DNA of 64,000 nucleotides from Polynucleobacter sp. MWH-UH24A (GCF_018687475.1 NZ_CP061292.1:496001-560000), one strand, 5' to 3'. Numbered from the stretch's first letter, positions 11,677 to 19,895 are shown. Notes: generated from the letters alone by a model not told the origin. Numbers and translations are program-made.

Positions 11677-11704
11677 TTGACGAATCAACCCGCTGCCCTA
11701 AAAT
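11677..11704 (+). promoter_or_regulatory. Sigma-70 promoter for the lipoprotein gene
   Basis: TTGACG, 16-bp spacer, TAAAAT. It starts ten bases after tRNA-Cys and predicts a leader of about 35-40 nt before the ATG at 11748. Read by eye against the consensus. Confidence 0.55.
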
Positions 11705-11747
11705 AAAGGAAGTTGGTATTCTTACCAATCAGTCTTGGAAATTAACC

Positions 11748-12206
11748 ATGAATCGATTCATCACCAAAACACATATCGTTGCCCTTGCTGCCGCTGCGAT
11801 GCTGGGCGCTTGTGCTACCGGCGATAGTCCGACGGGAACCCAAGAAGAGATCAATCAAATCCAGTCGCAATTGCTTGGTGATATGCCATTGCCAGCTGGA
11901 GCCAAAATTATGGGATCGGATTCTTTAATCATTGGTCGCGGCGATGGCTGGGTAGGCCGCGTCAACATTAGTGCTCTACAAGGTGCAACCGATGTATATG
12001 CCTTTTTTCAGTCTGAGTATCCCAAGGCGGGCTGGACTACGGTTACGGCAACTAAAGCAAAAACCAGTTTCTTGGTCTTCACAAAGGGTGATCGTACTTG
12101 TGCGGTTGAGATTAATGAGGGATCATTGGCCGGCCCCAAATCAATCATCACGATCACTTCTTCGCCTAAAAATGCGAATGTGATAGCGCCGACCCGTAAA
12201 CCTTAA
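11748..12206 (+). CDS. Small predicted lipoprotein, function unknown
   Basis: A 152-residue protein with a classical lipoprotein signal peptide: basic start (NRFITKTH), a short Ala-rich hydrophobic core, and lipobox LGAC with Cys22 as the predicted lipidation site. The residue after Cys is Ala, not Asp, so outer-membrane sorting by Lol is expected. The mature part is about 130 residues, without a family I recognise; [14 protein letters not shown] and the beta-rich end suggest a compact periplasmic domain. The longer open frame starting at 11607 overlaps tRNA-Cys and is rejected. The stop overlaps the convergent lexA stop. Confidence 0.85.
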   Translation: MNRFITKTHIVALAAAAMLGACATGDSPTGTQEEINQIQSQLLGDMPLPAGAKIMGSDSLIIGRGDGWVGRVNISALQGATDVYAFFQSEYPKAGWTTVTATKAKTSFLVFTKGDRTCAVEINEGSLAGPKSIITITSSPKNANVIAPTRKP

Positions 12207-12907
12207 AGACCGTTGGCTCTGATTAATCCAACAGCTTGACCCTCGAGGGCAAAGTTAGAGTCCGCACGAACGATAATGTGCTCAAAATCAGGATTTTCAG
12301 CCTGGAGTTCTAAGTAGGAACCGTTAGCCCCTTTCTTTTGCTGGAAGCGTTTTACGGTAACTTCATCATCGATGCGAGCAACCACAATATCGCCATTGCG
12401 CGCTTCCGTTGTCTTTTTAACCGCCAAATAGTCACCATCGAGAATGCCTGCATCACGCATGCTCATTCCTTTGACGCGCAGTAAGTAGTCTGCACCTTTA
12501 CTAAATAAGCTGGGGTCAACTGGGACTTGTTTTTCGATATGCTCAATGGCGGTGATGGGTGAGCCTGCAGCAACTCGACCAATTAATGGCAGGGTAAGCT
12601 GTTGCAAACTTCCTGAGGGTAAATTCAGTTGACGAAAATTTTTACCTTGCGAAACAGGCTGCGTGTTTGTGACCCGAATACCTCGTGATGTTCCAGGGCT
12701 TAATTCGATATACCCCTTTTTGGCTAATGCACGCAGATGCTCCTCTGCAGCATTGGCTGAAGCAAAACCGAGTCGGTTAGCAATTTCAGCTCGGGTGGGA
12801 GGGAGACCACTTTCTTCAATGGCTAAAGTAATGAGCCCTAATATCTCCTCCTGCCGAGCAGTCAGTTTTGGTAGGGATGGACTTTCAATCACTGTATTTA
12901 TGTTCAT
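12203..12907 (-). CDS. lexA: LexA repressor
   Basis: Master repressor of the SOS response; RecA filaments trigger its self-cleavage. Length is 234 residues, somewhat longer than E. coli LexA (202) because of a longer linker. The N-terminal winged helix begins at LTARQEEIL (15-23). The self-cleavage bond is Ala114-Gly115 (VAAGSP), with catalytic Ser149 (GMSM) and Lys165 (LAVKKT). A frame extension of 49 codons upstream crosses the LexA box and promoter and is rejected. GTG at codon 6 is an alternative start. Autoregulation is indicated by the LexA box directly before the ATG. Confidence 0.95.
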   Translation of the reverse strand: MNINTVIESPSLPKLTARQEEILGLITLAIEESGLPPTRAEIANRLGFASANAAEEHLRALAKKGYIELSPGTSRGIRVTNTQPVSQGKNFRQLNLPSGSLQQLTLPLIGRVAAGSPITAIEHIEKQVPVDPSLFSKGADYLLRVKGMSMRDAGILDGDYLAVKKTTEARNGDIVVARIDDEVTVKRFQQKKGANGSYLELQAENPDFEHIIVRADSNFALEGQAVGLIRANGL

Positions 12908-12908
12908 A

Positions 12909-12924
12909 CTGGGATTGTATACAG
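12909..12924 (-). promoter_or_regulatory. LexA box (SOS operator)
   Basis: On the minus strand CTGTATACAATCCCAG, matching the CTG-N10-CAG form used by gamma- and betaproteobacterial LexA. It lies one base from the lexA ATG and overlaps the predicted lexA -10 element, so LexA binding would block RNA polymerase. It could also affect the divergent asparaginase gene. Confidence 0.85.
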
Positions 12925-12942
12925 TAAAAAATGGCATTTCAA
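12914..12942 (-). promoter_or_regulatory. lexA promoter
   Basis: On the minus strand TTGAAA (12942-12937), 17-bp spacer, TACAAT (12919-12914). Seven bases beyond the -10 is 12907, the A of the lexA ATG, so a near-leaderless transcript is predicted. Confidence 0.6.
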
Positions 12943-12971
12943 GAACTTTTGCTTGGTTGGATAATGCCAAA

Positions 12972-13961
12972 ATGTCAAATTCCTCAAGCTCCCCATTTAT
13001 TTTGGTAATTGGTACCGGCGGCACGATTGCTGGTCTCACAACCGATTCAGGCAATGGGGGTTATCAAGCTGGTCAAGTACCGATTGCAACCCTTTTAGCC
13101 CAAATTGAAACAAAATTTTCTATAAAAAACATACAGTTATCTAATATTGATAGCTGCGACATGAGCGAGTCTCTTTTAAGCAAATTAGGACTCCAGGTTC
13201 GTACGGGGCTTGCAGATCCCAAAGTAATGGGAATTGTTATTACCCATGGCACCGATACGATGGAAGAAACCGCTACTTTCTTGGAGCTTGTCTGCGGAGG
13301 ATATTCCAACAATTTGGGCAAAAAAGTAGTTTTGACTGGATCAATGCTGCCTTCAGATCACCCAGAGGCAGATGGCCCTCGAAATTTATCCGCTGCGATT
13401 GAGTTTGCGGGGGAGGGGGGTGGTCCAGGTGGAGTTTGGGCTGTCATGGGCTCCAAGCCAGTACCAGGGCTTCGTTTAATAAAGGGGCATAGTTCGCGTG
13501 TCGACGCCTTTCTTGAAGAAACCCTACCGAACGGTTGGACTCAAGTTAGTAACGACTTACCCATACCACCAGATAATCAATGGCCATGGGTAGAAATTAT
13601 AACTAGCCATTCGGGTGCAAGACTGGACATCATCCGACTACTACGGGATCAGGGAGTTCAGGGTATTGTTTTAGCGGGTACCGGGGCTGGAACCGTTCAC
13701 GAGAACCTTGCGCCCGCTCTGGAGCAGTTTATGGAGGCTGGTGGAGCCGTAGTGCGTGCCTCCCGAATCGGTAGGGGCTATGTCGGTGGCACTCTCGCTA
13801 ATGGTCGATTAGGAATGGCCCTCGGTGCAGGCTTTTTAACCCCTACTAAAGCCCGTATTGCACTGCAGCTAGCCTTGTTCGCCACAGTTCAACCGGGCGC
13901 TAAGACATTGAGTTGGCGAGATTATTTTGCTAGAATAGTGGGCTTATCGGAAGTTCGGTAA
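12972..13961 (+). CDS. L-asparaginase / glutaminase family protein
   Basis: Hydrolyses L-asparagine to aspartate and ammonia. It has 329 residues when started at the ATG at 12972. Both family threonine motifs are present: GTGGTIAG near the N-terminus and [10 protein letters not shown], followed by [18 protein letters not shown]. No signal peptide is seen, so it is likely cytoplasmic. The frame stays open upstream across lexA, which is coincidental. There is no Shine-Dalgarno sequence before the ATG, and a GATAAT -10-like element at 12960-12965 would put transcription initiation at the start codon. The 3' end contains the rpsF promoter. Confidence 0.9.
   Translation: MSNSSSSPFILVIGTGGTIAGLTTDSGNGGYQAGQVPIATLLAQIETKFSIKNIQLSNIDSCDMSESLLSKLGLQVRTGLADPKVMGIVITHGTDTMEETATFLELVCGGYSNNLGKKVVLTGSMLPSDHPEADGPRNLSAAIEFAGEGGGPGGVWAVMGSKPVPGLRLIKGHSSRVDAFLEETLPNGWTQVSNDLPIPPDNQWPWVEIITSHSGARLDIIRLLRDQGVQGIVLAGTGAGTVHENLAPALEQFMEAGGAVVRASRIGRGYVGGTLANGRLGMALGAGFLTPTKARIALQLALFATVQPGAKTLSWRDYFARIVGLSEVR
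13908..13936 (+). promoter_or_regulatory. Sigma-70 promoter of the rpsF operon
   Basis: TTGAGT, 17-bp spacer, TAGAAT, with predicted start near 13943. It lies inside the last codons of the asparaginase gene and gives a leader of about 120 nt before rpsF. Confidence 0.7.
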
Positions 13962-13998
13962 GTTGTTTTTACAATTTGTTCCACCCTTGCTGCACTGG

Positions 13999-14027
13999 TG
14001 CTTAGTTCTTGACAGCGGAATTAAGCA
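13999..14027 (+). promoter_or_regulatory. Hairpin in the rpsF leader, possible S6:S18 control site
   Basis: TGCTTA and TAAGCA pair around a 17-nt loop, with outer CTGC/GCAG pairing possible (13990-14040). Ribosomal protein operons encoding S6 and S18 are often controlled by the S6:S18 complex through such a leader. Only the hairpin is seen; the link to autoregulation is inferred. Confidence 0.35.
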
Positions 14028-14063
14028 AGACGCCTAGGCAGTTTTATCCATAAGGAGTGATTA

Positions 14064-14435
14064 ATGCGTCATTATGAAATCGTTTTTATCGTCCATCCGG
14101 ACCAAAGCGAGCAGGTTCCAGCGATGATTGATCGCTATAAGTCGATCCTAACCACCCATGGTGGCAAAGTGCATCGCATCGAAGATTGGGGCCGTCGTCA
14201 AATGGCTTACATGATCGACAAGCTTGCTAAAGCCCACTACGTTTGCATGAATATTGAATGCGATCAAAAAACGCTTGAAGAACTCGAGCATGCATTCAAG
14301 TTCAATGATGCCGTTCTGCGTCATCTAATCGTTAAGATGAAGAAGGCTGAGACTGAGCCATCCATCATGATGAAAGAGGTGCAGCGTGAAGAAGCTCGCA
14401 AACTAGCCCAAGCTGATGCACCAGCAACAGCCTAA
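14064..14435 (+). CDS. rpsF: 30S ribosomal protein S6
   Basis: Primary component of the 30S platform that forms a heterodimer with S18. Length is 123 residues, with the family start [17 protein letters not shown] and the motif [16 protein letters not shown]. The Ala-rich acidic tail is typical. Preceded by AAGGAGTG at normal spacing. First gene of rpsF-priB-rpsR-rplI, the standard betaproteobacterial order. Confidence 0.98.
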   Translation: MRHYEIVFIVHPDQSEQVPAMIDRYKSILTTHGGKVHRIEDWGRRQMAYMIDKLAKAHYVCMNIECDQKTLEELEHAFKFNDAVLRHLIVKMKKAETEPSIMMKEVQREEARKLAQADAPATA

Positions 14436-14480
14436 TTATTGTTGAAAAGGAGGCTTTGATTCGTAAAAGTCGGTCTGATT

Positions 14481-14783
14481 GTGAAGCGTAGTTCAAATCT
14501 TCTCATCCTGACTGCTTCTCTGATCGCAAAAGACGCCATTCGATACACCCCAGCTGGTTTGCCAGTCATTCATTGTCAACTGCATCATGATGGTGAAGTT
14601 GGTGAAGCAAACCAAATGCGGCAAGTCCGGATGAATGTTGAGGCAGTAGCGATTGGCGATATCCATCACGAGTTAGTAACGATGGATTTGGGAGCAACAG
14701 CGAAGTTTGAAGGATTTTTAACGCAAAAGACCTTACGAAATGAGCGCCTCGTTTTTCATATTACGAAGATTACATTGAATTAA
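14481..14783 (+). CDS. priB: Primosomal replication protein N
   Basis: Single-stranded DNA-binding OB-fold protein of the PriA-PriB restart primosome. It has 100 residues with the betaproteobacterial pattern LTASLI-KDAIRYTPAGLPV. The start is uncertain: GTG at 14481 fits homologue length, but the strong AAGGAGG lies about 27 bases upstream. The in-frame TGA at 14457 limits any longer version to non-ATG codons such as GTA 14463, which would be ideally spaced. Located between rpsF and rpsR as usual. Confidence 0.88.
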   Translation: MKRSSNLLILTASLIAKDAIRYTPAGLPVIHCQLHHDGEVGEANQMRQVRMNVEAVAIGDIHHELVTMDLGATAKFEGFLTQKTLRNERLVFHITKITLN

Positions 14784-14795
14784 TAGGAAACCATT

Positions 14796-15077
14796 ATGGC
14801 TTTTGGAAAAATGAACAAAAAGACAGACTTCAAAAAGAAGCCTGCACAAAACCCACTTTTTAAGCGTAAGCGCTATTGCCGCTTTACAGTTGGTGGTGTT
14901 GAGCAAATTGACTACAAAGATGTTGAGACGCTCAAAGACTTTATTGGCGAGAACGCTAAGATTACGCCAGCTCGTTTAACAGGTACCAAGGCGCTGTATC
15001 AGCGTCAGTTAGATACTGCGATTAAACGCGCACGCTTTTTGGCATTATTGCCATTCTCAGATCAACATAAGAAATAA
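14796..15077 (+). CDS. rpsR: 30S ribosomal protein S18
   Basis: 30S protein that pairs with S6 on the platform. Length is 93 residues. The KRKYCRF-type core is visible as [20 protein letters not shown], followed by the [28 protein letters not shown] block. The N-terminus is Lys-rich and a little longer than in E. coli, as in other betaproteobacteria. Confidence 0.98.
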   Translation: MAFGKMNKKTDFKKKPAQNPLFKRKRYCRFTVGGVEQIDYKDVETLKDFIGENAKITPARLTGTKALYQRQLDTAIKRARFLALLPFSDQHKK

Positions 15078-15090
15078 TTAGGAGCCCACA

Positions 15091-15543
15091 ATGCAAGTTA
15101 TTCTGCTTGAGAAGGTAACCAATTTGGGCAACCTTGGTGATGTTGTCCGGGTTAAAGATGGTTTTGCCCGTAACTTTTTAATTCCCCAGCGCAAAGCGCG
15201 TCGCGCGACCGAGGCAGCGATTGCTGACTTTGCTGCACGTCGTGCTGAGCTTGAGAAGATTGCTGCAGAGAAACTCGCGGCTGCACAAGCTATTGGCGAG
15301 AAGCTTAAAGGTTTAGTTTTGGAGATTAGTCAAAAGGCGGGTGTGGATGGCCGTTTGTTTGGCTCGGTAACCAATCATGACATCGCCGAAGCTTTGGCGA
15401 AAAAGAGTTTTCAGATCGAGAAAGCAGCAGTTCGGATGCCAACCGGTCCATTGAAAGTGGTCGGCGACCATCCAGTAGCAGTGGCTGTTCATACTGACGT
15501 TGTTGTTGATATCAATATTCGTGTGATTGGTGAGCAGGCCTAG
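15091..15543 (+). CDS. rplI: 50S ribosomal protein L9
   Basis: 50S protein with two globular domains joined by a long helix. Length is 150 residues. The N-terminal signature [17 protein letters not shown] and [13 protein letters not shown] are clear, then the Ala/Glu-rich connecting helix (about 40-75) and the C-terminal domain. Preceded by AGGAG. It ends 22 bases before dnaB. Confidence 0.98.
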   Translation: MQVILLEKVTNLGNLGDVVRVKDGFARNFLIPQRKARRATEAAIADFAARRAELEKIAAEKLAAAQAIGEKLKGLVLEISQKAGVDGRLFGSVTNHDIAEALAKKSFQIEKAAVRMPTGPLKVVGDHPVAVAVHTDVVVDINIRVIGEQA

Positions 15544-15565
15544 TTGACTTCGGTACACTAGCTTC

Positions 15566-17011
15566 ATGGCTGAACCTCGCAACCGTCCCGTACCGATGAG
15601 CCCAGGCATGCCTGGGCCTGGCGATGCGGTTGTGCAGGCTCTAAAAGTCCCACCCCATTCCGTCGAGGCTGAGCAATCGGTTCTCGGCGGTTTGCTTTTG
15701 GATAACACCGCATGGGATCGTTTAGGCGGCGTTCTCTCCGAGCGCGATTTTTATCGTAGTGAGCACGCCCTAATTTATCGCGTGATCGAACGTTTAATTG
15801 GCGACAACCGACCAGCTGATGTCATTACCGTGTTTGAGGCGATTAAGAATGAGCCTGAAGCGGATTTGATCGGTATCGATTATTTAAATTCCTTAGCGCA
15901 AAACACTCCAAGTGCAGCCAATATTAAGGGCTACGCAGAAATCATTCGTGATCGTAGTATCTTGCGACGTTTAATTGAAGTCTCAGACAGTATTGTTAAT
16001 ACGGCATTTATGCCTGAGGGCCGATCAGTTCGCACTTTGCTGGACGAAGCAGAATCACGCATCCTACAAATTGGTGAAGAGGGGAGTCGCAAAGCGGATT
16101 ACCTCGAAATTGAGCCCCTCTTAAAGGCGGTCGTTGCGCGTATTGATGAGTTATATAACCGCGATGGCGGCAGCGACATCACTGGAATCGCAACGGGCTT
16201 TATTGATCTTGATAAACAAACCAGTGGTTTGCAAAAAGGGGACTTAGTCATTGTGGCCGGTAGACCCTCGATGGGTAAGACCGCGTTAGCCCTTAATTTT
16301 GCTGAGAATGTGGCATTGCATGAAGGGCTTCCAGTAGTAGTATTTTCGATGGAGATGTCTGGAGCGCAATTAGCAACTCGTTTACTCGGATCGGTTGGTC
16401 GAGTTGATCAAAGCCGGATGCGAACGGGTAAATTGAATGATGACGAATGGCCTCGGGTCACCGATGCGATTGCTCGACTGAGTAACACCCAAATCCTTAT
16501 TGATGAGACTGGATCGTTGACGTGCCTTGAGTTGCGCGCCCGGGCTCGTCGCATTGCGCGTAATTATGGCGGCACCCTAGGAATGGTTGTGGTTGATTAC
16601 CTGCAATTAATGAGTGGTAGCTCGGGCGGTAGTGGTGAAAATAGGGCTACTGAAATTTCTGAGATTTCACGTTCCTTAAAGTCTCTAGCTAAAGAGCTGC
16701 AGTGCCCAGTGGTGGCTTTATCTCAGCTAAACCGTGGTCTTGAGCAACGCCCTAACAAGCGACCTGTGATGTCCGACCTGCGCGAGTCTGGAGCGATTGA
16801 GCAAGACGCGGATTTAATTCTGTTTATTTATCGTGACGAGGTGTATCACCCCGATACCACCACCGATAAAGGTGTTGCTGAAGTCATTATTGGTAAGCAA
16901 CGTAACGGTCCGATTGGAACTGTCCGCCTGAGTTGGCAAGGGCAGTTCACCAAGTTTGATAACTTGGCTCCCAATACGGCCTCGTATGGTGGTGGATTTA
17001 GCCCCTTTTAA
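15566..17011 (+). CDS. dnaB: Replicative DNA helicase DnaB
   Basis: Hexameric ATP-dependent 5'-3' helicase at the replication fork. Length is 481 residues. The N-terminal primase-interacting domain (about 28-130) starts at VPPHSVEAEQSVLGG, then the linker and the RecA-like domain with Walker A GRPSMGKT (232-239), Walker B VVDYLQLM, and the SQLNRGLEQR and SDLRESGAIEQDAD blocks. No intein is present. The stop overlaps the convergent NlpC gene by four bases. Confidence 0.98.
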   Translation: MAEPRNRPVPMSPGMPGPGDAVVQALKVPPHSVEAEQSVLGGLLLDNTAWDRLGGVLSERDFYRSEHALIYRVIERLIGDNRPADVITVFEAIKNEPEADLIGIDYLNSLAQNTPSAANIKGYAEIIRDRSILRRLIEVSDSIVNTAFMPEGRSVRTLLDEAESRILQIGEEGSRKADYLEIEPLLKAVVARIDELYNRDGGSDITGIATGFIDLDKQTSGLQKGDLVIVAGRPSMGKTALALNFAENVALHEGLPVVVFSMEMSGAQLATRLLGSVGRVDQSRMRTGKLNDDEWPRVTDAIARLSNTQILIDETGSLTCLELRARARRIARNYGGTLGMVVVDYLQLMSGSSGGSGENRATEISEISRSLKSLAKELQCPVVALSQLNRGLEQRPNKRPVMSDLRESGAIEQDADLILFIYRDEVYHPDTTTDKGVAEVIIGKQRNGPIGTVRLSWQGQFTKFDNLAPNTASYGGGFSPF

Positions 17012-17541
17012 TTACTTGTAATTCGGCGGGCTTCGGTATAACGCGCTGCCCAGTACGGCGAATCAATCCGTTCAAGGCGGACCGTTCCTCCTGCGCTGGG
17101 AGCGTGCACAAAACGACCTTGGCCGACATAAATTCCAGCATGGGAGTACCGTTCCCCAGTTGTATTAAAAAACACCAAATCCCCTGGAGCTGGAGGCTGT
17201 TGACCAATGCCGGTACCGACATTACTCATTTGCTGAATCGTTCTTGGTAGCTTGATACCCGAGCTATTCTGATAAACGTAAGCAATTAAGCCGCTGCAAT
17301 CAAAACCGCCGGCTGGGGTATTGCCGCCATAGCGATAAGGCACCCCTACTAAACCCATGGCAGCGATCGAAATTCCCTCATTACCGACGCTCGTATCGTT
17401 TTTAAAGTGGGCGATACGAGGATTACTTGGAGCTCCACTGGTTGTTCGCGTGGGAGAGGTGGAGCAAGCACTGAGTGTCAATACACTCAGTGCAACCACG
17501 ACAGTAAGAAGTAAATTTTTGTTACAGGGCTTCAGCAGCAT
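17008..17541 (-). CDS. NlpC/P60 family lipoprotein peptidase
   Basis: Predicted outer-membrane-anchored cysteine endopeptidase acting on peptidoglycan stem peptides, similar in layout to the spr/MepS and NlpC group. Length is 177 residues. A signal peptide ends in lipobox LSAC (Cys26), and the catalytic set is Cys82 (FDCSGL), His134 (YSHAGIYVG) and His146 (FVHAPS). Its first 20 bases lie inside the 3' end of phoH, so it is probably translated from the same transcript. The exact cell-wall substrate cannot be read from sequence. Confidence 0.92.
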   Translation of the reverse strand: MLLKPCNKNLLLTVVVALSVLTLSACSTSPTRTTSGAPSNPRIAHFKNDTSVGNEGISIAAMGLVGVPYRYGGNTPAGGFDCSGLIAYVYQNSSGIKLPRTIQQMSNVGTGIGQQPPAPGDLVFFNTTGERYSHAGIYVGQGRFVHAPSAGGTVRLERIDSPYWAARYTEARRITSN

Positions 17542-19186
17542 GATCGGCTAGTCGCGAACGTTCGCCACGAGCCAAGGTGATGTGACCACTGTGACGCCAA
17601 CCCTTGAAGCGATCAACCACATAGGTGAGACCCGACGAACCCTCGGTGAGATAAGGAGTGTCGATTTGAGCAATATTTCCAAGGCACACAATTTTGGTTC
17701 CAGGACCAGCTCGTGTAACAAGCGTCTTCATCTGTTTAGGCGTTAAGTTCTGCGCTTCATCAATAATCAGAAATTTACTCACAAACGTACGACCCCGCAT
17801 GAAGTTCATACTTTTAACCTTAATTCGAGAACGAATTAGTTCTTGGGTAGCGGCGCGACCCCACTCTCCCGCAGTGTCATCGCTGCGATGTAAAACCTCT
17901 AAGTTGTCGTCAAAAGCGCCCATCCAGGGCTGCATTTTTTCTTCCTCGGTGCCGGGTAAAAATCCAATATCCTCACCGACCGGAACAGTCGCTCGAGTAA
18001 TGATGATCTCGTTATAGCGTTTGCTATCTAACACTTGCTCAAGGCCGGCAGCAAGGGCGAGCAAAGTTTTGCCGGTACCGGCTTGACCAAGAAGCGTGAC
18101 AAAATCAATGTCAGGATTCATGAGCAGATTCATGGCAAAGTTTTGCTCACGATTGCGCGCGGTAATGCTCCATACATTATTTTTCTGATGCGAGTAATCC
18201 TTCAGAGTTTGAAGCAAAGCGGTCTTGCCATTGATTTCGCGCACGAGGGCATAAAAGGGTGTCGTGCCGTCTGGATTTTCTTGATACACAAATTGATTAA
18301 TGAGCATACTAGGAACCAGCGGGCCAGTAACCCGATAGAACATCGTGCCGCTCTTACCGTCGGCCCAACTTTCCATGGCTTTACCATGCTTGGGCCAAAA
18401 GTCACTCGGTAGTGCCATCACACCCGAGTACATTAAATCTCGGTCTTCTAAGACCTGGTCATTAAAGTAATCTTCAGCAGGAAGGCCGAGAGCCCGAGCC
18501 TTGATGCGCATATTGATATCTTTGGATACCAAGACCACTTCTTGTTGTGGTTTTGCTTTTTGCAGATCACGCACCACCCCTAAAATGAGGTTATCACCTT
18601 TACCCTCGGGCAGACCCTCGGGCAAAGGAGCATTAGAAAACTGGGTCTGGAAGAACAATCGCCCGGTTGCATCCTGATTTCCTAATTTATTAAGTGGGAT
18701 TCCTTCATCGAGCTGACCGCTGGTACCGGCAATGAGTTGGTCGAGCGAGCGACTCACCATGCGCGCATTTCGAGCAACCTCACTCATTCCCTTTTTATGG
18801 TTGTCGAGCTCTTCAAGCGTTGTCATCGGCAGGTATAAATCGTGCTCCTCAAACCGAAAGAGAGACGATGGATCATGCATTAATACATTGGTATCCAATA
18901 CAAAAAGACTTGGTGGACCTGTGCGCACCGTGCGCTTTGGCCGCTCTGGCTTGGAGTCCAACTGCTTTTCTAGATGTTGGGCTGGAGCAATAGTCTTAAT
19001 CTGTTCCAATGCTGCCTCTGCAGCGGACAGATCATCGTCTTCATCGACATTTGCTTCTACCTCTTGGGCCCAACTTGGCGCTAGTGCTTTTTTCATCTTT
19101 TTTGGGGGATTTTTAAGATCCGGTGTTTTCTGACGACTTAAATTGATTTGATCAGCAATTTGGGTGGGCAGTGGAGGTAATGGCAT
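17522..19186 (-). CDS. PhoH family ATPase with N-terminal PIN domain
   Basis: A 554-residue protein of the PhoH2-like type: an acidic linker (about 20-90), a PIN ribonuclease domain (about 94-235, with Asp98 in VLDTN and a second acidic cluster), and a PhoH ATPase domain with Walker A GQAGTGKT (367-374) and Walker B FLIIDEAQNL. Known PhoH2 proteins act as RNA helicase/ribonucleases; that role is inferred here. The ribosome-binding site AGGAG (19201-19197) is ten bases before the ATG. An intrinsic terminator ends only about 18 bases upstream of the start, so expression must depend on readthrough. Confidence 0.9.
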   Translation of the reverse strand: MPLPPLPTQIADQINLSRQKTPDLKNPPKKMKKALAPSWAQEVEANVDEDDDLSAAEAALEQIKTIAPAQHLEKQLDSKPERPKRTVRTGPPSLFVLDTNVLMHDPSSLFRFEEHDLYLPMTTLEELDNHKKGMSEVARNARMVSRSLDQLIAGTSGQLDEGIPLNKLGNQDATGRLFFQTQFSNAPLPEGLPEGKGDNLILGVVRDLQKAKPQQEVVLVSKDINMRIKARALGLPAEDYFNDQVLEDRDLMYSGVMALPSDFWPKHGKAMESWADGKSGTMFYRVTGPLVPSMLINQFVYQENPDGTTPFYALVREINGKTALLQTLKDYSHQKNNVWSITARNREQNFAMNLLMNPDIDFVTLLGQAGTGKTLLALAAGLEQVLDSKRYNEIIITRATVPVGEDIGFLPGTEEEKMQPWMGAFDDNLEVLHRSDDTAGEWGRAATQELIRSRIKVKSMNFMRGRTFVSKFLIIDEAQNLTPKQMKTLVTRAGPGTKIVCLGNIAQIDTPYLTEGSSGLTYVVDRFKGWRHSGHITLARGERSRLADHAAEAL

Positions 19187-19204
19187 TCGAGGACTTCTCC
19201 TAAA

Positions 19205-19240
19205 TGAAAAAACCGCCTGCTAAGAGCGAAGGGCGGTTTT
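19205..19240 (-). terminator. Intrinsic terminator in the phoH leader
   Basis: On the minus strand AAAACCGCC, a 14-nt loop, GGCGGTTTT and further Ts: a 9-bp stem with a T-run, textbook form. There is no space for a promoter between it and phoH (start 19186). Confidence 0.85.
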
Positions 19241-19370
19241 GAGGGGTGATGCAGAGGGCGGGGTGATATGCATGATTTACGAGGGGGCCGGTATCCCGTC
19301 GTGGCCTAGATAGACCCCGATGCGGGTTTAATGGCATCCATCGCTTACGGTGCATATAGCCATACTGTAA
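19241..19370 (-). ncRNA. Candidate structured leader RNA or small RNA upstream of phoH
   Basis: Non-coding stretch between bcp and the phoH terminator. On the minus strand a possible promoter is TTGCAA (19391-19386), 16-bp spacer, TACAGT (19369-19364). The transcript could be closed by a perfect 7-bp pairing, ATATGCA at 19357-19351 with TGCATAT at 19272-19266. Inside is a GC-rich hairpin: CCCC 19315-19318 pairs with GGGG 19283-19287, containing a small CGG-tetraloop-CCG at 19289-19298. A competing upstream hairpin uses GGGTT 19324-19328 with AACCC 19369-19373, and ATGGC 19331-19335 with GCCAT 19359-19363. No Rfam family is recognised by eye. Confidence 0.45.
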
Positions 19371-19406
19371 CCCAAATTGATGTCTTTGCAAGTACCGTAT
19401 AAATCC

Positions 19407-19874
19407 CTAGGATATTGCTTTGGCGGCAGTGAGTACCTCGGCCACATGGCCAGTCACCTTAATGCCACGCCACTCCTTCTGGAGAACGCCTTTGCTGTCA
19501 AAGAGGAAGGTGCTGCGGTCAACGCCTCGAACTTGTTTGCCGTACATATTTTTCATTTTGATGACATTAAAGATCGTGCACAGTTTTTCTTCGGTATCGG
19601 CAACCAATTCAAAAGGGAGACCTAGTTTTTGGCGAAAGTTCTCATGCGAACGCAAATTATCCCGTGACACTCCAACCACCAAGGCATTGGCTTGATTAAA
19701 TGCATCAATGTGATCCCGAAACTCTCCCGCTTCAACGGTGCAGCCTGGCGTTGAATCTTTGGGATAAAAATAGAGTACTAGTTTTTTACCTTGATACGCT
19801 TTTGGCGAGAAGGTGAGGTTTGATGTTGCCGGGATCTCGCACATTGGCATCGTCTGCCCAATCTTAATTGTCAT
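19407..19874 (-). CDS. bcp: Thioredoxin-dependent peroxiredoxin, Bcp type
   Basis: Reduces hydrogen and organic peroxides with thioredoxin as donor. It has 155 residues from the ATG at 19874, which is preceded by GAGGGG; an in-frame TTG six codons upstream is less likely. The peroxidatic cysteine is Cys45 in STPGCTVEAGEFRD. The resolving cysteine found five residues later in E. coli Bcp is replaced by glycine, so it would work as a 1-Cys form or use another partner. It is the last gene of the arn transcript (21-base gap to arnD). Confidence 0.92.
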   Translation of the reverse strand: MTIKIGQTMPMCEIPATSNLTFSPKAYQGKKLVLYFYPKDSTPGCTVEAGEFRDHIDAFNQANALVVGVSRDNLRSHENFRQKLGLPFELVADTEEKLCTIFNVIKMKNMYGKQVRGVDRSTFLFDSKGVLQKEWRGIKVTGHVAEVLTAAKAIS

Positions 19875-19895
19875 CGTAATTCCCCTCGTCAATGG

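Noticed and set aside
11607..11747. N-terminal extension of the small lipoprotein gene
   Set aside because: It overlaps tRNA-Cys and the promoter; the lipoprotein signal peptide begins only at 11748.
12663..12971. Plus-strand extension of the asparaginase frame across lexA
   Set aside because: It is antisense to conserved LexA residues and precedes the promoter; the family N-terminus begins at 12972.
19200..19391. Small minus-strand open frame of 63 codons between bcp and phoH
   Set aside because: It runs through the terminator stem and the foldable leader, has no ribosome-binding site and resembles no family; the region is better explained as RNA.
19244..19400. 6S RNA (ssrS) in the bcp-phoH gap
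   Set aside because: Length would fit, but I could not trace the long hairpin with the central open bubble characteristic of 6S; a covariance-model search is needed.
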